From Shewanella psychropiezotolerans (GTDB lineage: Bacteria > Pseudomonadota > Gammaproteobacteria > Enterobacterales > Shewanellaceae): 64,000 nucleotides of DNA. A program made the translations under genes and the position numbers. The stretch spans positions 1,666,001 to 1,730,000 of the forward strand of contig NZ_CP041614.1 of NCBI RefSeq assembly GCF_007197555.1. The letters are read 5' to 3'. Below the pieces are notes generated by a model. It did no database searches. It was not told where the DNA came from and saw only the letters and a list, made by a program, of their open reading frames with translations. Positions 26,771 through 39,829 of the stretch are shown here, one piece after another. Numbering within the stretch: the stretch's first letter is position 1; every line of letters begins with the position of its first letter.

Positions 26771-27376
26771 TTAGCTCTCAGGCAGTCCGATACCTATGTT
26801 TGATACGCCCGCTTCAATGATCTCTTTTCGCAATGATTTTACAAAGTCGGCATTCAACTTAGGATTGTCTTCGATGAGTTGAAGTAGTGTGCCTTGCAGC
26901 TCCTTCTCTTCAACCATGACCTCATGATTAAAGATGTAATCATCGAACGCATCTTCGTCAAGTTCGACATCGGAAATCGCTTCTATGTAGTTGGCGACTG
27001 TGCTCGAAGAGAGTTTACTGATGTTGACGATATCTTCTTCGACTTTACTCTGTATGGCACTCAAGAGGGCAATAATTGCCGTGGTCGCATCCATGGCTGG
27101 ATAGACACCATAGACATCGAAGTCGGCAGGATCTGGAGTGATTAGCTCTAACCTTTCTAGGTAGATATCAATATTGAGCTTTAACTTTTTATCGTAGATA
27201 GATTGCCATAGCAGGCTAAGTGCAGTATCGAGTACTTGTGGATCACCAAACTCACATACCTCTGAAAAAAGTTGATAGTTAGGCAGCATACGTTGGCACA
27301 ATGCGATGGCGAATACTTTTTTCTGTTGCAAGTCTAACGCTTTTACGCGTTTAAAGAAGCCGAGCTTGTTTGTCAT
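26771..27376 (-). CDS. yjaG: YjaG family protein (DUF416)
   Basis: The 201-residue acidic, mostly helical protein matches the YjaG/DUF416 family, whose function is unsettled; the N-terminal region with LGFFKRVKALDLQQKKVFAIALCQR and the conserved YPAMDATTAIIALLSAI segment support this. Its start lies 26 bases inside the 3' end of barA on the same strand, so it is expressed with barA or by coupling from it. No membrane segment or signal peptide is seen. Confidence 0.85.
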   Translation of the reverse strand: MTNKLGFFKRVKALDLQQKKVFAIALCQRMLPNYQLFSEVCEFGDPQVLDTALSLLWQSIYDKKLKLNIDIYLERLELITPDPADFDVYGVYPAMDATTAIIALLSAIQSKVEEDIVNISKLSSSTVANYIEAISDVELDEDAFDDYIFNHEVMVEEKELQGTLLQLIEDNPKLNADFVKSLRKEIIEAGVSNIGIGLPES

Positions 27377-30164
27377 CTAATACATCCGTTGATAACTGTG
27401 ATAACACTTGATTTGCCGCCGATTCTACCTTAGTTAGTTCATCAAGTAACTCTAGTATTTCAGGTTCCACCTCGGCGATACCTATTCCTTGCTTTAACCT
27501 AGATTCTATCTCATGGCAAAGTTTCTGTGTCGTCGGTACGCCGCAGTAACAACTCGCGCCATGTAGCTTATGCACAGTGGTGAGCATCTGTTTTTCATCG
27601 AAGCTATCTAAGGAGTCTTGGAGCTGGTCTGTGGTCTCAGGTAGTGAGTCCACCAACATTTTAAGCATATCCAGGGCTAAGTCAGTCTTATTGTTTGCTT
27701 GGGTTAAACACAGATCCCAATTTAGGGTGAACTGATCGAAGTGGGTGAATCTGGGGCGGGTCTTCCAGCGGCTGATGACACTTCTAAGGGAGGCTTCATC
27801 TATGGGCTTAGGTAAGTAACCGTCCATACCACTGTTTTCGATTCGTTCTCTCTCCTCGGCAATGGTATGTGCCGTCACCGCTATGATAGGAGTGTTACGG
27901 TTGAGGGAGTGTTGACGTATCTGTTTAGTGGCGCTGATGCCATCAGTGCCAGGCATCTGTATATCCATAAATATCAGGTCGAAACTACGCTCCTGAGCCT
28001 GCTTGATGGCGCCCAGGCCGCTATTGACTACCGTGACTTGACTGACGACTTCTTTTAGCAAGGTATCGATGAGCTTTAGGTTTGCCGGATTATCATCGAC
28101 AGCCAATACGCTCATGGCTTCTTTCGAAATAGGCTCGGGAGGCGTGTATTCTTTGAGTAGTTGCTGGCTTTCTGAGTTAGGTTGGGGATCAATCAAGATC
28201 TGAGCCAGTACTTTTTCGCCTATTGGTGCCGGCACCACTTTATCGACAAAGGGTAAGATAAAGTGGAGTTCATGCTCTAGATCTCCGCCGATCAGGATGA
28301 GATAGCGACACCTAGTTTTAATTTTTTTCAGCTGTGAGGCAATATCACAGTCTTGGTCCAGGCCCTTATTGCTGATCAGGGCGTAATCATAAACAGTATC
28401 GTACTGACTGAAATGATGAGCCAGCTGTTCACTGGATCGAATGTTAGTCAGCCGCATTCCCCAATGCCTTATCTGACGATCTAAGGTGTTGTTAGACAGC
28501 TCTCTGGCTTCAAGCAGCAAGATAGTCTTATTGAGCAGTTTATCCACTGACTGGATCTGACCTATTGGATATATGCTGGTGCTGAGAGGAAGGGTGAACC
28601 AGAAGGTTGACCCTGTATTAGGCTTTGAATGACAGCCTATCTGGCCGCCCATACGGTTGATCAGTCGCTTAGTGATGATAAGCCCAAGGCCCGTTCCGCC
28701 AAAGCGACGGGAAATGGATGAGTCTGCCTGGCCAAATGCCTGAAAAAGCAGTTTTTGTTGATCCTCATCGATACCAATACCTGTATCTATCACTTCGCAT
28801 CTTAGGTTGACCTTGTCATCGGTCGCTTCGGTCAGCTGTACTTTTAAATGCACGCTGCCGATATCGGTGAATTTGATGGCATTTCCCACCAGATTAGTGA
28901 TTATCTGGCTAAACCGCATCGCATCGCCGGAGAGATCTTCCGGTATCGCTTGGTCGATATTTACCACTAACTCAATATCCTTGTCACGGGCACTGTTAGA
29001 TAACAAGGTGATGGTATCGTCTAAAGTCTCTCTCAGTGCGAAAGGCATGTTCTCCAACACCATTTTTCCCGCTTCGAGTTTCGAGAAATCTAAGATATCG
29101 TTAATTATCCCCAGCAGGTTAGTCGCGCTTTTTTCTATGGTATTGACATAGTCCTGTTGACTCGAATGCAGAGGCGTTTTGAGTAGCTGTTTGGCAAAGC
29201 CGATGACGCCGTTGAGCGGAGTCCTTAATTCATGGGACATGTTGGCCAGGAATTCTGATTTTATTCGACTCGCCTCTAACGCGCGTTTCTTGGCGAGATC
29301 CAGTTCGACGTTCTGGATCTCGATCTGCTCTAAGGTTTCCCTTAAATCCGAGGTGGCTTGATCGATATTCTGTTGCATCTCATCGTGATATTCGGACAGG
29401 GAGCCTGCCATGGCGTTAATGCCACGTTTGAGCAGATCCAGCTCGCCGATCAGGTTACCATCTACCCGGGTATCTAGCTTGCCTTCACGGATCTTAGCCA
29501 CGACTCGTACCATCTCTGTGATGGGTTGAGTGACGTTTTTAACCAATCTGAAGGTGAAGAGTAAATTCAGCTGAACACCGATTAACACGATAATAAATGC
29601 GGCAACGGCGGCCCTATGTTGTTCGAGTAGTGCATTCTCTTTATTCACTAAGACCGCTATATAGCCGAGCTTAATCGCGATAAGGCGCTCAGTATCTTTG
29701 TTTTCATCGGTATTAAGGTGAAGTTCATTATCGGATGAAAAAATAGGAGTGCGAAGTATTATGCTGTCGCCGACTTGTTCGAGCTGAGTGTTGAGTAGGC
29801 TGGTAAAAGGCTGATCGTAGCGCATCATTTCATGATTTTTATAATGATGTGAGGTGACTATGACACGATTATTGGTATCGAAAATGGCAATAAACTGCAC
29901 TAAAGAAGCTTTATTTAGCTGGATGGCCGTGATCAGTTTTTTAGTACTTTCAAAGTCATTGTTCTCAAGTCCAATGGCAGCAGCAATCGCCAGTGGCTCA
30001 ATAATATTACTGCCTTGCTCTATGAGAGTTTGTTCGAGTTCATAGAAACGATTTATGGTAAAATAGCTGCCCAGTAGAACACCAACGAGAATCGTCGGCG
30101 CTAACGCAAGTACAAGTACCCAAGAGCGGAGACTGTATTTCGTCATGTTATCGGCGTTATTCAT
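27351..30164 (-). CDS. barA: Hybrid sensor histidine kinase BarA
   Basis: BarA signals through UvrY/GacA to the Csr system and controls central metabolism and stationary-phase traits. The 937-residue protein has an N-terminal membrane segment, a periplasmic region of about 130 residues, a second membrane segment near 190, HAMP, HisKA ([16 protein letters not shown]), HATPase (VIDTGIGIDEDQQ, GGTGLGL), a receiver with LIFMDIQMPGTDG, and a C-terminal HPt with KLHGASCYCGV. The second ATG at 30146 (MTKYSLRSW) fits E. coli BarA better than the first at 30164. Its output partner CsrA is encoded in this window at 52441. Confidence 0.95.
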   Translation of the reverse strand: MNNADNMTKYSLRSWVLVLALAPTILVGVLLGSYFTINRFYELEQTLIEQGSNIIEPLAIAAAIGLENNDFESTKKLITAIQLNKASLVQFIAIFDTNNRVIVTSHHYKNHEMMRYDQPFTSLLNTQLEQVGDSIILRTPIFSSDNELHLNTDENKDTERLIAIKLGYIAVLVNKENALLEQHRAAVAAFIIVLIGVQLNLLFTFRLVKNVTQPITEMVRVVAKIREGKLDTRVDGNLIGELDLLKRGINAMAGSLSEYHDEMQQNIDQATSDLRETLEQIEIQNVELDLAKKRALEASRIKSEFLANMSHELRTPLNGVIGFAKQLLKTPLHSSQQDYVNTIEKSATNLLGIINDILDFSKLEAGKMVLENMPFALRETLDDTITLLSNSARDKDIELVVNIDQAIPEDLSGDAMRFSQIITNLVGNAIKFTDIGSVHLKVQLTEATDDKVNLRCEVIDTGIGIDEDQQKLLFQAFGQADSSISRRFGGTGLGLIITKRLINRMGGQIGCHSKPNTGSTFWFTLPLSTSIYPIGQIQSVDKLLNKTILLLEARELSNNTLDRQIRHWGMRLTNIRSSEQLAHHFSQYDTVYDYALISNKGLDQDCDIASQLKKIKTRCRYLILIGGDLEHELHFILPFVDKVVPAPIGEKVLAQILIDPQPNSESQQLLKEYTPPEPISKEAMSVLAVDDNPANLKLIDTLLKEVVSQVTVVNSGLGAIKQAQERSFDLIFMDIQMPGTDGISATKQIRQHSLNRNTPIIAVTAHTIAEERERIENSGMDGYLPKPIDEASLRSVISRWKTRPRFTHFDQFTLNWDLCLTQANNKTDLALDMLKMLVDSLPETTDQLQDSLDSFDEKQMLTTVHKLHGASCYCGVPTTQKLCHEIESRLKQGIGIAEVEPEILELLDELTKVESAANQVLSQLSTDVLDDKQARLL

Positions 30165-30261
30165 TAAGTTAGCTAATCTACCAGTTTGTTGACAAACGTG
30201 TCACTAGACTGCCAGAAAATAGGCGGTCTTGGCCAGTATTATTATCGATTTAGAGGCCTCA

Positions 30262-31617
30262 ATGGCACAGTTTTTTAAAGCAAAACCAAATAGATCTAAG
30301 CAAATATCAGCCAAAATAAGCTTAGAGGTGACTCAGCTCGATCATTTGGGTGCGGGTATTGCTCATCAGGATGGCAAGATTATCTTTGTGCCGGGGGCGT
30401 TACCGGGAGAGAGCGTGAGAGGGCAATTGACCGAACAGAAGAAGCGCCACGCTCGGGCAACATTGCAACAGATAGTCACACAGTCCCCAGATCGAGTCAT
30501 GCCAAAATGTGCTCATTATGACCAGTGTGGTGGCTGTGACCTACAACATCTGGTAATCGATAAACAACGCAGCTATAAACAAGATGCCCTAGTCAGTCTT
30601 ATGGCTAAGCTAGGTCAGGCTGAAGCAGAAACGCTCGCGCCGGCACTGATTGGTCAAGAGTGGGATTATCGACGCCGTGCTAGACTCGCGACTTTCTATG
30701 ATCGAAATACTAAGTACACTACGCTAGGTTTCAGGGCTAAGGCGAGTAAACAAGTCATTAAGATAGCGCATTGTCCTGTGCTGGCGACGCCTTTGTCAGA
30801 CCTCATCTTGCCTTTGTCTAAGCTGCTCAATCAACTCTCGAGTAAAAAGGCCTTGGGTCATGTAGAACTGATTGATGCCAATAATGGACATTTTGTCGTG
30901 ATAAGAATGACAAAAACTATGCCGGATAAAGACACCGATAAGTTGCGAGCATTTGCCCTCAGTCACGGGATTAACTTGATAGTACAAGGCAATGATTCAG
31001 ACTTAACCTTGATTTGTGATGCGCCCAAAACGCTGACCCTTGACTCAGATGAACTGCCCTATTATGAGCTGGATAACGGGGTTAAGCTAAGTTTTACCCC
31101 AGGGAATTTTGTTCAGGTCAACGCCGAAATCAATAATGCCATGGTCAATCAAGCCGTGGACTGGTTATCCGTCGAAGCCAATGAGCGGGTGTTAGATCTC
31201 TTTTGTGGTGTCGGAAATTTCAGTCTGCCATTAGCTAAGAAAGGCGCCGAGGTGATAGGTGTCGAAGGTGTGCCTGAGATGGTGCAACAAGCCAAAATGA
31301 ATGCCACACTGAGTGGGTTAGATAATGTGTCTTTCTTTCATACCGATCTTAGCGCCGACCTCTCTAAAGAGTCCTGGCTAGGTAAAGTGGATAAATTGCT
31401 GTTAGACCCCGCTAGGGCAGGGGCTTTCGAGAGTCTGCAATGGCTGAAGAAGATGAAGCCTAAATCCATCGTCTATGTGTCATGTGATCCGGCGAGCCTG
31501 GCTCGAGACAGTGAGTCTCTGTTAAAACATGGTTACAAGTTAACAAAATTAGGTTTGATCGATATGTTTCCTCAAACCCATCACATCGAAGCCATGGCCT
31601 TGTTTGAGCTGAGTTAA
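30262..31617 (+). CDS. rlmD: 23S rRNA (uracil-1939-C5)-methyltransferase RlmD
   Basis: RlmD methylates U1939 of 23S rRNA with S-adenosylmethionine. The 451-residue protein has an N-terminal TRAM domain, the iron-sulfur cysteines in [14 protein letters not shown], the SAM site [16 protein letters not shown], and the catalytic motif [12 protein letters not shown]. The ATG at 30262 (MAQFFKAK) matches E. coli RlmD; an open stretch upstream to 30229 is not needed. It is divergent from barA and precedes relA, as rlmD does in many gammaproteobacteria. Confidence 0.96.
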   Translation: MAQFFKAKPNRSKQISAKISLEVTQLDHLGAGIAHQDGKIIFVPGALPGESVRGQLTEQKKRHARATLQQIVTQSPDRVMPKCAHYDQCGGCDLQHLVIDKQRSYKQDALVSLMAKLGQAEAETLAPALIGQEWDYRRRARLATFYDRNTKYTTLGFRAKASKQVIKIAHCPVLATPLSDLILPLSKLLNQLSSKKALGHVELIDANNGHFVVIRMTKTMPDKDTDKLRAFALSHGINLIVQGNDSDLTLICDAPKTLTLDSDELPYYELDNGVKLSFTPGNFVQVNAEINNAMVNQAVDWLSVEANERVLDLFCGVGNFSLPLAKKGAEVIGVEGVPEMVQQAKMNATLSGLDNVSFFHTDLSADLSKESWLGKVDKLLLDPARAGAFESLQWLKKMKPKSIVYVSCDPASLARDSESLLKHGYKLTKLGLIDMFPQTHHIEAMALFELS

Positions 31618-31759
31618 TTGTTTAATTAGTAACTAATTAACGCTTGAGTCAAGGTTTGTTAATTGACATTAGAAGTGGAATGCTCAAGATGGGCCTTCGG
31701 TGAGAAGGGATTAAGTTCCTGAGCGTACTTTAAGATTTAAAGTTAAGGATGTTATTGAG

Positions 31760-33964
31760 ATGGTATCAGTTCGAGAAGCACATTTTAGTGATCCGGATTT
31801 TCAGTTAGAAGAGTGGGTCAATCGTTACATCAGTGACACTGACGAAGCCCAATCTTTACTCGAACTGCTGCGTCAGATTGAGACCATGGTGTCGGAGCAC
31901 GGCAATGATACTAATTTGCTCCAGCGTGCCAGAGAGTTGATAGAAATTCTCGCGCCTCTGAACATGGACATCGAAACCTTGCAGGCATCCGTCATCTTCG
32001 TGGTCTATGATGCGGGTATTTTATCTAAGGAGTCACTGGAGGAGTCCTTCGGTAAAGGCCTCGCCACCTTAGTGCGCAGTGTTGAAACCATGAATGCCAT
32101 TGGTGCATTGAAAATCAATGACCAGTCCCGCGCCGCAGAGCCTCAGATAGATAACATCCGCCGTATGTTGCTGGCCATGGTGGAAGATGTCCGCGCCGTG
32201 GTGATCAAGCTTGCCGAACGTATCTGTTTGCTCAGAGAAGTGAAAAATGCCGATGAAGAGACGCGAGTGCTTTTGGCCCGTGAAATTGCCGATATCTATG
32301 CCCCACTGGCCAACAGACTCGGAATCGGCCAGCTGAAGTGGGAGCTGGAAGATATTTCATTTCGCTATCTTCATCCTCAAACTTATAAAGATATCGCCAA
32401 ACAGCTCGATGGTAAGCGGCTGGATCGTGAGACATTCATCGATAATTTTGTCGGTCAACTGCAAGCCAGATTAGATAAAGATCACATCAGGGCCAAGGTG
32501 TATGGCCGCCCTAAACATATCTATAGCATCTGGAAGAAGATGAAGGGTAAAGATCTTAAGTTCGATGAACTGTTTGATGTCCGCGCCGTGCGGATTGTCA
32601 CCGATAGACTGCAGGACTGTTATGGCGCCTTAGGTGTGGTGCACACGCTTTGGCATCATATCCCCCGGGAATTCGATGATTATGTCGCTAATCCCAAACC
32701 CAATGGTTATCAGTCTATTCATACCATAGTTGTGGGTCCCGAGGGTAAAACCGTCGAGATCCAGATCCGCACCGAGCAGATGCATGAAGATGCCGAGCTC
32801 GGGGTTGCCGCTCACTGGAAATATAAAGAGGGCACCAGCAGTAGTAAGCAGACTGGTTATGAAGAGAAGATTAATTGGCTGCGTAAGATTTTGCAGTGGC
32901 AAGAGGATGTGGCCGAGAGTGGTAATCTAGTCGAAGAGGTGCGCAGCCAGGTCTTCGAAGACAGGGTTTATGTGTTTACCCCCAGCGGTGAGGTGGTCGA
33001 CCTGCCGCTTGGCTCGACTGTACTCGATTTCGCCTACTATATTCATTCCCATGTGGGACATAAGTGTATAGGGGCAAAAGTAGATGGTCGCATCGTACCT
33101 TTTACCTATCAGGTGGAAACGGGCCAGCGCATCGAGATCATCACTTCTAAGCAGCCTAATCCTAAGCGCGACTGGCTAAATCCACACTTAGGTTACATTC
33201 GTTCATCCCGTGCCCGCTCTAAAATTCAGCACTGGTTTAAACAGCAAGATAGAGATAAGAACAGTGCCGCCGGCCGTGAGATGATGGAAACTGAGCTTTC
33301 ACGTGTGGGACTCAAGCTCAAAGACGCTCAAAGTGCGGTCGAGCGGTTTAATATGGTGAGCATGGATGATCTTTTAGCCGCGATCGGTGGCGGAGATGTC
33401 AGGCTCAATCAGGTGGTTAATCATGTACAGAGCCAGATGCGTAAGCATGAGCTATCCGATGAGGAAGCGGTCGAAGATCTGGTCAAAAAGAGTCAGAGTA
33501 AAGCAGGAAAGAAAGGTAAGGGCCAGGTTGAAGTGAGTGGTGTGGGCAACTTGATGAGTCATATCGCACGTTGTTGCCAGCCGGTACCCGGCGATGAGAT
33601 CTTCGGTTTCATCACTAAGGGCCGCGGGATCTCGGTGCACAGGGCAGATTGTGATCAGGTCAAAGAGTTAATACGCGCCCATCCTGAACGTACTGTCGAT
33701 GTGGTGTGGGGAGAAAACTACTCCGGCGGCTATAAGATCCGCCTGCGTATCATAGCTAATGACCGTTCGGGTCTGTTGCGTGATTTGACCTCAGTACTCG
33801 CCGCCGAGAAAACCCATGTGATGGCGATGAGCACATCATCGGATGTTAAGACACAGACGGCTGCTATCGAACTCGAGTTGGAATTGTATAATCTCGATGG
33901 ACTCTCCAAGGTACTGGCGAAAATTAATCAGGTGGAAGGCGTGAGTGAAGCCAGACGTTTATAA
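31760..33964 (+). CDS. relA: (p)ppGpp synthetase RelA
   Basis: RelA binds stalled ribosomes with uncharged tRNA and makes (p)ppGpp. The 734-residue protein has a degenerate N-terminal hydrolase-like domain without the HD motif, so it is synthetase-only. The synthetase domain carries VYGRPKHIYSIWKKM and the motif FDELFDVRAVRI. A TGS domain (DRVYVFTPSGEVVDLP), a zinc-finger region with HIARCCQPVPGD and a C-terminal ACT domain complete it. A 142-base leader containing the inverted repeat TTAATTAGT/ACTAATTAA separates it from rlmD. Confidence 0.97.
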   Translation: MVSVREAHFSDPDFQLEEWVNRYISDTDEAQSLLELLRQIETMVSEHGNDTNLLQRARELIEILAPLNMDIETLQASVIFVVYDAGILSKESLEESFGKGLATLVRSVETMNAIGALKINDQSRAAEPQIDNIRRMLLAMVEDVRAVVIKLAERICLLREVKNADEETRVLLAREIADIYAPLANRLGIGQLKWELEDISFRYLHPQTYKDIAKQLDGKRLDRETFIDNFVGQLQARLDKDHIRAKVYGRPKHIYSIWKKMKGKDLKFDELFDVRAVRIVTDRLQDCYGALGVVHTLWHHIPREFDDYVANPKPNGYQSIHTIVVGPEGKTVEIQIRTEQMHEDAELGVAAHWKYKEGTSSSKQTGYEEKINWLRKILQWQEDVAESGNLVEEVRSQVFEDRVYVFTPSGEVVDLPLGSTVLDFAYYIHSHVGHKCIGAKVDGRIVPFTYQVETGQRIEIITSKQPNPKRDWLNPHLGYIRSSRARSKIQHWFKQQDRDKNSAAGREMMETELSRVGLKLKDAQSAVERFNMVSMDDLLAAIGGGDVRLNQVVNHVQSQMRKHELSDEEAVEDLVKKSQSKAGKKGKGQVEVSGVGNLMSHIARCCQPVPGDEIFGFITKGRGISVHRADCDQVKELIRAHPERTVDVVWGENYSGGYKIRLRIIANDRSGLLRDLTSVLAAEKTHVMAMSTSSDVKTQTAAIELELELYNLDGLSKVLAKINQVEGVSEARRL

Positions 33965-34000
33965 TCCTGAGGACGTTTAATTTGGGATTATTGACCCATT

Positions 34001-34024
34001 AAGGCGGCTTTTGCCGCCTTTTAT
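34001..34024 (+). terminator. relA terminator
   Basis: AAGGCGGC and GCCGCCTT form an 8-bp stem with a TTTT loop, followed by TTAT, 36 bases after relA and before mazG. Confidence 0.8.
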
Positions 34025-34041
34025 ATGCTTACGGAATTAAG

Positions 34042-34839
34042 ATGAAAAACAGTGAAATTCAACCTCTGCTGGATGTGATGGCAAGGCTCAGAGATCCTCA
34101 ATCGGGTTGTCCCTGGGATCTCGCTCAATCATTTAGCACTATCGTGCCCTTCACATTAGAGGAAGCCTATGAAGTTGCCGATACCATAGAGCGCATGGCC
34201 TTAGACGAGCTTCCCGATGAGCTGGGAGACTTGCTGTTTCAGGTGGTGTTCTATTGTCAGTTGGGTAAAGAGCAAGGCTTGTTCGATTTTGGAGATGTCG
34301 TAGAGAAAATATGCAACAAGCTTACCTCCAGACATCCCCATGTGTTTGGTTCTCTCAAAGAGGCGAGCGCCGAGCAAGTGAAGCAAAATTGGGAAACCAT
34401 AAAAGCCAAAGAGCGAAAGGATAAATCCCTTCACTCGGTATTAGATAACATTCCACTAGCCTTACCAGCACTGACTCGCTCGGTCAAAATTCAGCAACGC
34501 GTCGCGCGAGTCGGATTCGACTGGGATGATCTCGGCCCTGTGGTAGATAAAATTCATGAGGAGATCGGCGAAGTCTTGCATGAGGTCAGGTTAGATAAGC
34601 CTATACAAGAGAAGATACAAGATGAGATGGGCGATCTGCTGTTTGCCGTGACTAATCTGGCACGTCACTTAGGCATTGAACCGGAACAGGCCCTGCGTCA
34701 GGCAAATGCAAAATTTGAACGACGTTTCAGAGGCGTAGAAACCTTAGCGAGCAAGAGCGGTAAGTCGATGCAGGAGCATAGTTTAATCGAACTCGATGGC
34801 TATTGGGATCAAGTCAAGCGTAATGAAGTGCACAAATAG
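34042..34839 (+). CDS. mazG: Nucleoside triphosphate pyrophosphohydrolase MazG
   Basis: MazG hydrolyses NTPs to NMP and pyrophosphate and lowers (p)ppGpp indirectly. The 265-residue protein has two MazG repeats: the first with CPWDLAQSFSTIVPFTLEEAYE and the metal-binding ELPDELGDLLFQVVFY, the second with HEEIGEVLHEV and DEMGDLLFAVTNLARHLG. It follows relA, as in E. coli, though a terminator hairpin separates the two. Confidence 0.95.
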   Translation: MKNSEIQPLLDVMARLRDPQSGCPWDLAQSFSTIVPFTLEEAYEVADTIERMALDELPDELGDLLFQVVFYCQLGKEQGLFDFGDVVEKICNKLTSRHPHVFGSLKEASAEQVKQNWETIKAKERKDKSLHSVLDNIPLALPALTRSVKIQQRVARVGFDWDDLGPVVDKIHEEIGEVLHEVRLDKPIQEKIQDEMGDLLFAVTNLARHLGIEPEQALRQANAKFERRFRGVETLASKSGKSMQEHSLIELDGYWDQVKRNEVHK

Positions 34840-36591
<1,752 letters not shown>

Positions 36592-36605
36592 ATCAGTGAC
36601 GTTAA

Positions 36606-36636
36606 GCCGCTTCCAAAGTTTGGAAGCGGCTTTTTT
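36606..36636 (+). terminator. pyrG terminator
   Basis: GCCGCTTCCAAA and TTTGGAAGCGGC form a near-perfect stem with a minimal loop, followed by six T, 15 bases after pyrG. Confidence 0.92.
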
Positions 36637-36709
36637 GTTTTCTGATGATGTAAATTTGGATGAACAAATTTTAGTTTTATTATATTTTTGATTTTATTTT
36701 TAAACTTAA

Positions 36710-38014
<1,305 letters not shown>

Positions 38015-38102
38015 TAATCGACTCGCTGATCTATTCTGGATTAGAGACATACTCTCCATAGAATGAGTCAGTAAGCCAGATTAAATTGTCGCTATTAATG
38101 AA

Positions 38103-38127
38103 AAGGTCACCACAGGGTGGCCTTTTT
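38103..38127 (+). terminator. eno terminator
   Basis: AAGGTCACC and GGTGGCCTT pair (one wobble) around a short ACA loop, followed by T-rich sequence. It lies between eno and ftsB. Confidence 0.75.
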
Positions 38128-38169
38128 TGTTGTATTATCTCGGCTGAGTGTCGAATAATTGGTATTGCA

Positions 38170-38460
38170 ATGAAACGTTTCCTATTTGTATTGATCGGCT
38201 TGTTAGGCGTACTCCAGTACCAGTTATGGTGTGGGGTAAACAACCTGCCTGGATCTGTTCAACTTCGCGAACAAATAGCGCTTCAGCAAGAAGGCAATGC
38301 CAAGTTAGTTGCACGTAATCAAGTGTTGCGAGAAGAGATAATTGATCTTCGCAGTGGCACTGAAGCACTTGAAGAGCGTGCCCGAAATGAGCTGGGCATG
38401 GTAAAAGAAGGTGAAACATTTTTTCGTGTCGTGGGTGGTAGCCTACAGCCTGCAAACTGA
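38170..38460 (+). CDS. ftsB: Cell division protein FtsB
   Basis: FtsB forms a bitopic membrane complex with FtsL and FtsQ and activates septal wall synthesis. The 96-residue protein has a single N-terminal membrane helix (MKRFLFVLIGLLGVLQYQLW) followed by a periplasmic coiled coil (about 30-75) and ends after VKEGETFFRVV, typical of FtsB. The ATG at 38170 begins the membrane helix; an open frame upstream is not needed. It precedes ispD, the usual arrangement. Confidence 0.95.
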   Translation: MKRFLFVLIGLLGVLQYQLWCGVNNLPGSVQLREQIALQQEGNAKLVARNQVLREEIIDLRSGTEALEERARNELGMVKEGETFFRVVGGSLQPAN

Positions 38461-38496
38461 TTGACCTCCTAATCTTAAAAAAGCAGAAATTTATCC

Positions 38497-39189
38497 ATGA
38501 ATGATTTCCAAGAAAAGATTGTCGCCATAGTCCCTGCTGCCGGTATAGGCAGCCGCATGGGAGCCGATGTTCCTAAGCAGTATCTGAAAGTAGCCGGCAA
38601 GCCAATTCTATCTTTAACTTTACAAGTGCTCCTCACTCATCCCGGAATCGACCGTGTTATCGTAGCGCTTCACCCACAAGATAGTTATTTCTCCTCTCTA
38701 CCTGAGGCTAGACACCCCAAATTACTCAGCGTTGTCGGTGGTGAAGAGCGTGCAGACTCAGTCTTAGCCTGCCTGAATCGGGTCGATGGAGACGATTGGG
38801 CTATGGTTCATGACGCCGCCCGTCCCTGTTTGACTCACGGCGATATCGACAAGCTTATAGATTCGAGAGGCTTATTTCCTCAGGGAGCCATTTTAGCTTC
38901 ACCCGTTCGAGATACCATGAAGAGAGGGAATAAACAGGGCAAAATTGAACAGACAGTATGTCGTGAACAGTTATGGCATGCCCTCACTCCGCAACTTTTT
39001 CCTGTGGTGTCCCTCAGAGATAATTTAGCCAAATCCTTGAAGATGAAAGTAAACATTACCGACGAAGCCTCAGCCATGGAATGGGCCGGAATCGCGCCGG
39101 GACTAGTGACAGGCAGAGCCGATAATATTAAGATCACTCATCCGGACGATCTTCGATTGGCTGAACTCTTTCTGAGCCAGGGTGAATAG
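38497..39189 (+). CDS. ispD: 2-C-methyl-D-erythritol 4-phosphate cytidylyltransferase
   Basis: IspD adds CMP to MEP in the non-mevalonate isoprenoid pathway. The 230-residue protein shows the nucleotide-binding loop VPAAGIGSRMGADVPKQYL, the motif VHDAARPC and the MEP-binding region TDEASAMEW. It is followed by ispF after about 107 bases that include an inverted repeat. Confidence 0.97.
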   Translation: MNDFQEKIVAIVPAAGIGSRMGADVPKQYLKVAGKPILSLTLQVLLTHPGIDRVIVALHPQDSYFSSLPEARHPKLLSVVGGEERADSVLACLNRVDGDDWAMVHDAARPCLTHGDIDKLIDSRGLFPQGAILASPVRDTMKRGNKQGKIEQTVCREQLWHALTPQLFPVVSLRDNLAKSLKMKVNITDEASAMEWAGIAPGLVTGRADNIKITHPDDLRLAELFLSQGE

Positions 39190-39228
39190 AATAACTTAGC
39201 TTGCTAATGGGCTCTGGAAACTGACCGG

Positions 39229-39261
39229 GAGATAATCTCAATTGTTAATCTAGATTATCTC
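39229..39261. repeat. Inverted repeat between ispD and ispF
   Basis: GAGATAATCT and AGATTATCTC form a perfect 10-bp stem with a 13-base loop. It lacks a T-tract, so it is not a standard terminator; its role is unknown. Confidence 0.6.
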
Positions 39262-39296
39262 GTCGTGTTAATTGAATACGCTAAATGGAATAAATA

Positions 39297-39782
39297 ATGA
39301 ATATACGCATAGGCCATGGTTTTGATGTACATAAATTTGGTGGTGATGCCCCATTATTGTTAGGCGGTGTGCATGTCCCCTATGAGCTAGGCTTGATTGC
39401 ACATTCTGATGGCGATGTCGTGCTACACGCCATATCCGATGCTATTTTAGGCTCGGTCGCCTTAGGGGATATCGGCAAGCATTTTCCCGATACCGATGAA
39501 GAATTTAAGGGAGCCGACAGTCGTCATCTTTTGCGCCATTGCTACAAGTTGGCAAGGGATAAAGGCTTCGAGCTTGGCAACCTAGATGTCACCATTATCG
39601 CTCAAGTACCTAAAATGGCGCCCCACATAGCAGCCATTCGTGAAGTGCTAAGCCAAGACTTAGAGACCAATATAGATAATATCAATGTTAAGGCGACCAC
39701 GACCGAGAAGCTAGGCTTTACCGGTCGTAAAGAGGGCATTGCCGTCGAAGCCGTCGTATTGGTCACTAAGATAGCCATATAA
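39297..39782 (+). CDS. ispF: 2-C-methyl-D-erythritol 2,4-cyclodiphosphate synthase
   Basis: IspF cyclises CDP-ME 2-phosphate to MEcPP in isoprenoid synthesis. The 161-residue protein shows [11 protein letters not shown] with the zinc-binding Asp and His, [29 protein letters not shown], and the C-terminal [20 protein letters not shown]. Size is standard. ispD and ispF are adjacent but not fused. Confidence 0.97.
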   Translation: MNIRIGHGFDVHKFGGDAPLLLGGVHVPYELGLIAHSDGDVVLHAISDAILGSVALGDIGKHFPDTDEEFKGADSRHLLRHCYKLARDKGFELGNLDVTIIAQVPKMAPHIAAIREVLSQDLETNIDNINVKATTTEKLGFTGRKEGIAVEAVVLVTKIAI

Positions 39783-39829
39783 GTTTTTCAAACAGACTCA
39801 ATTGACCCAATTAGAGAATAAGAGTGACC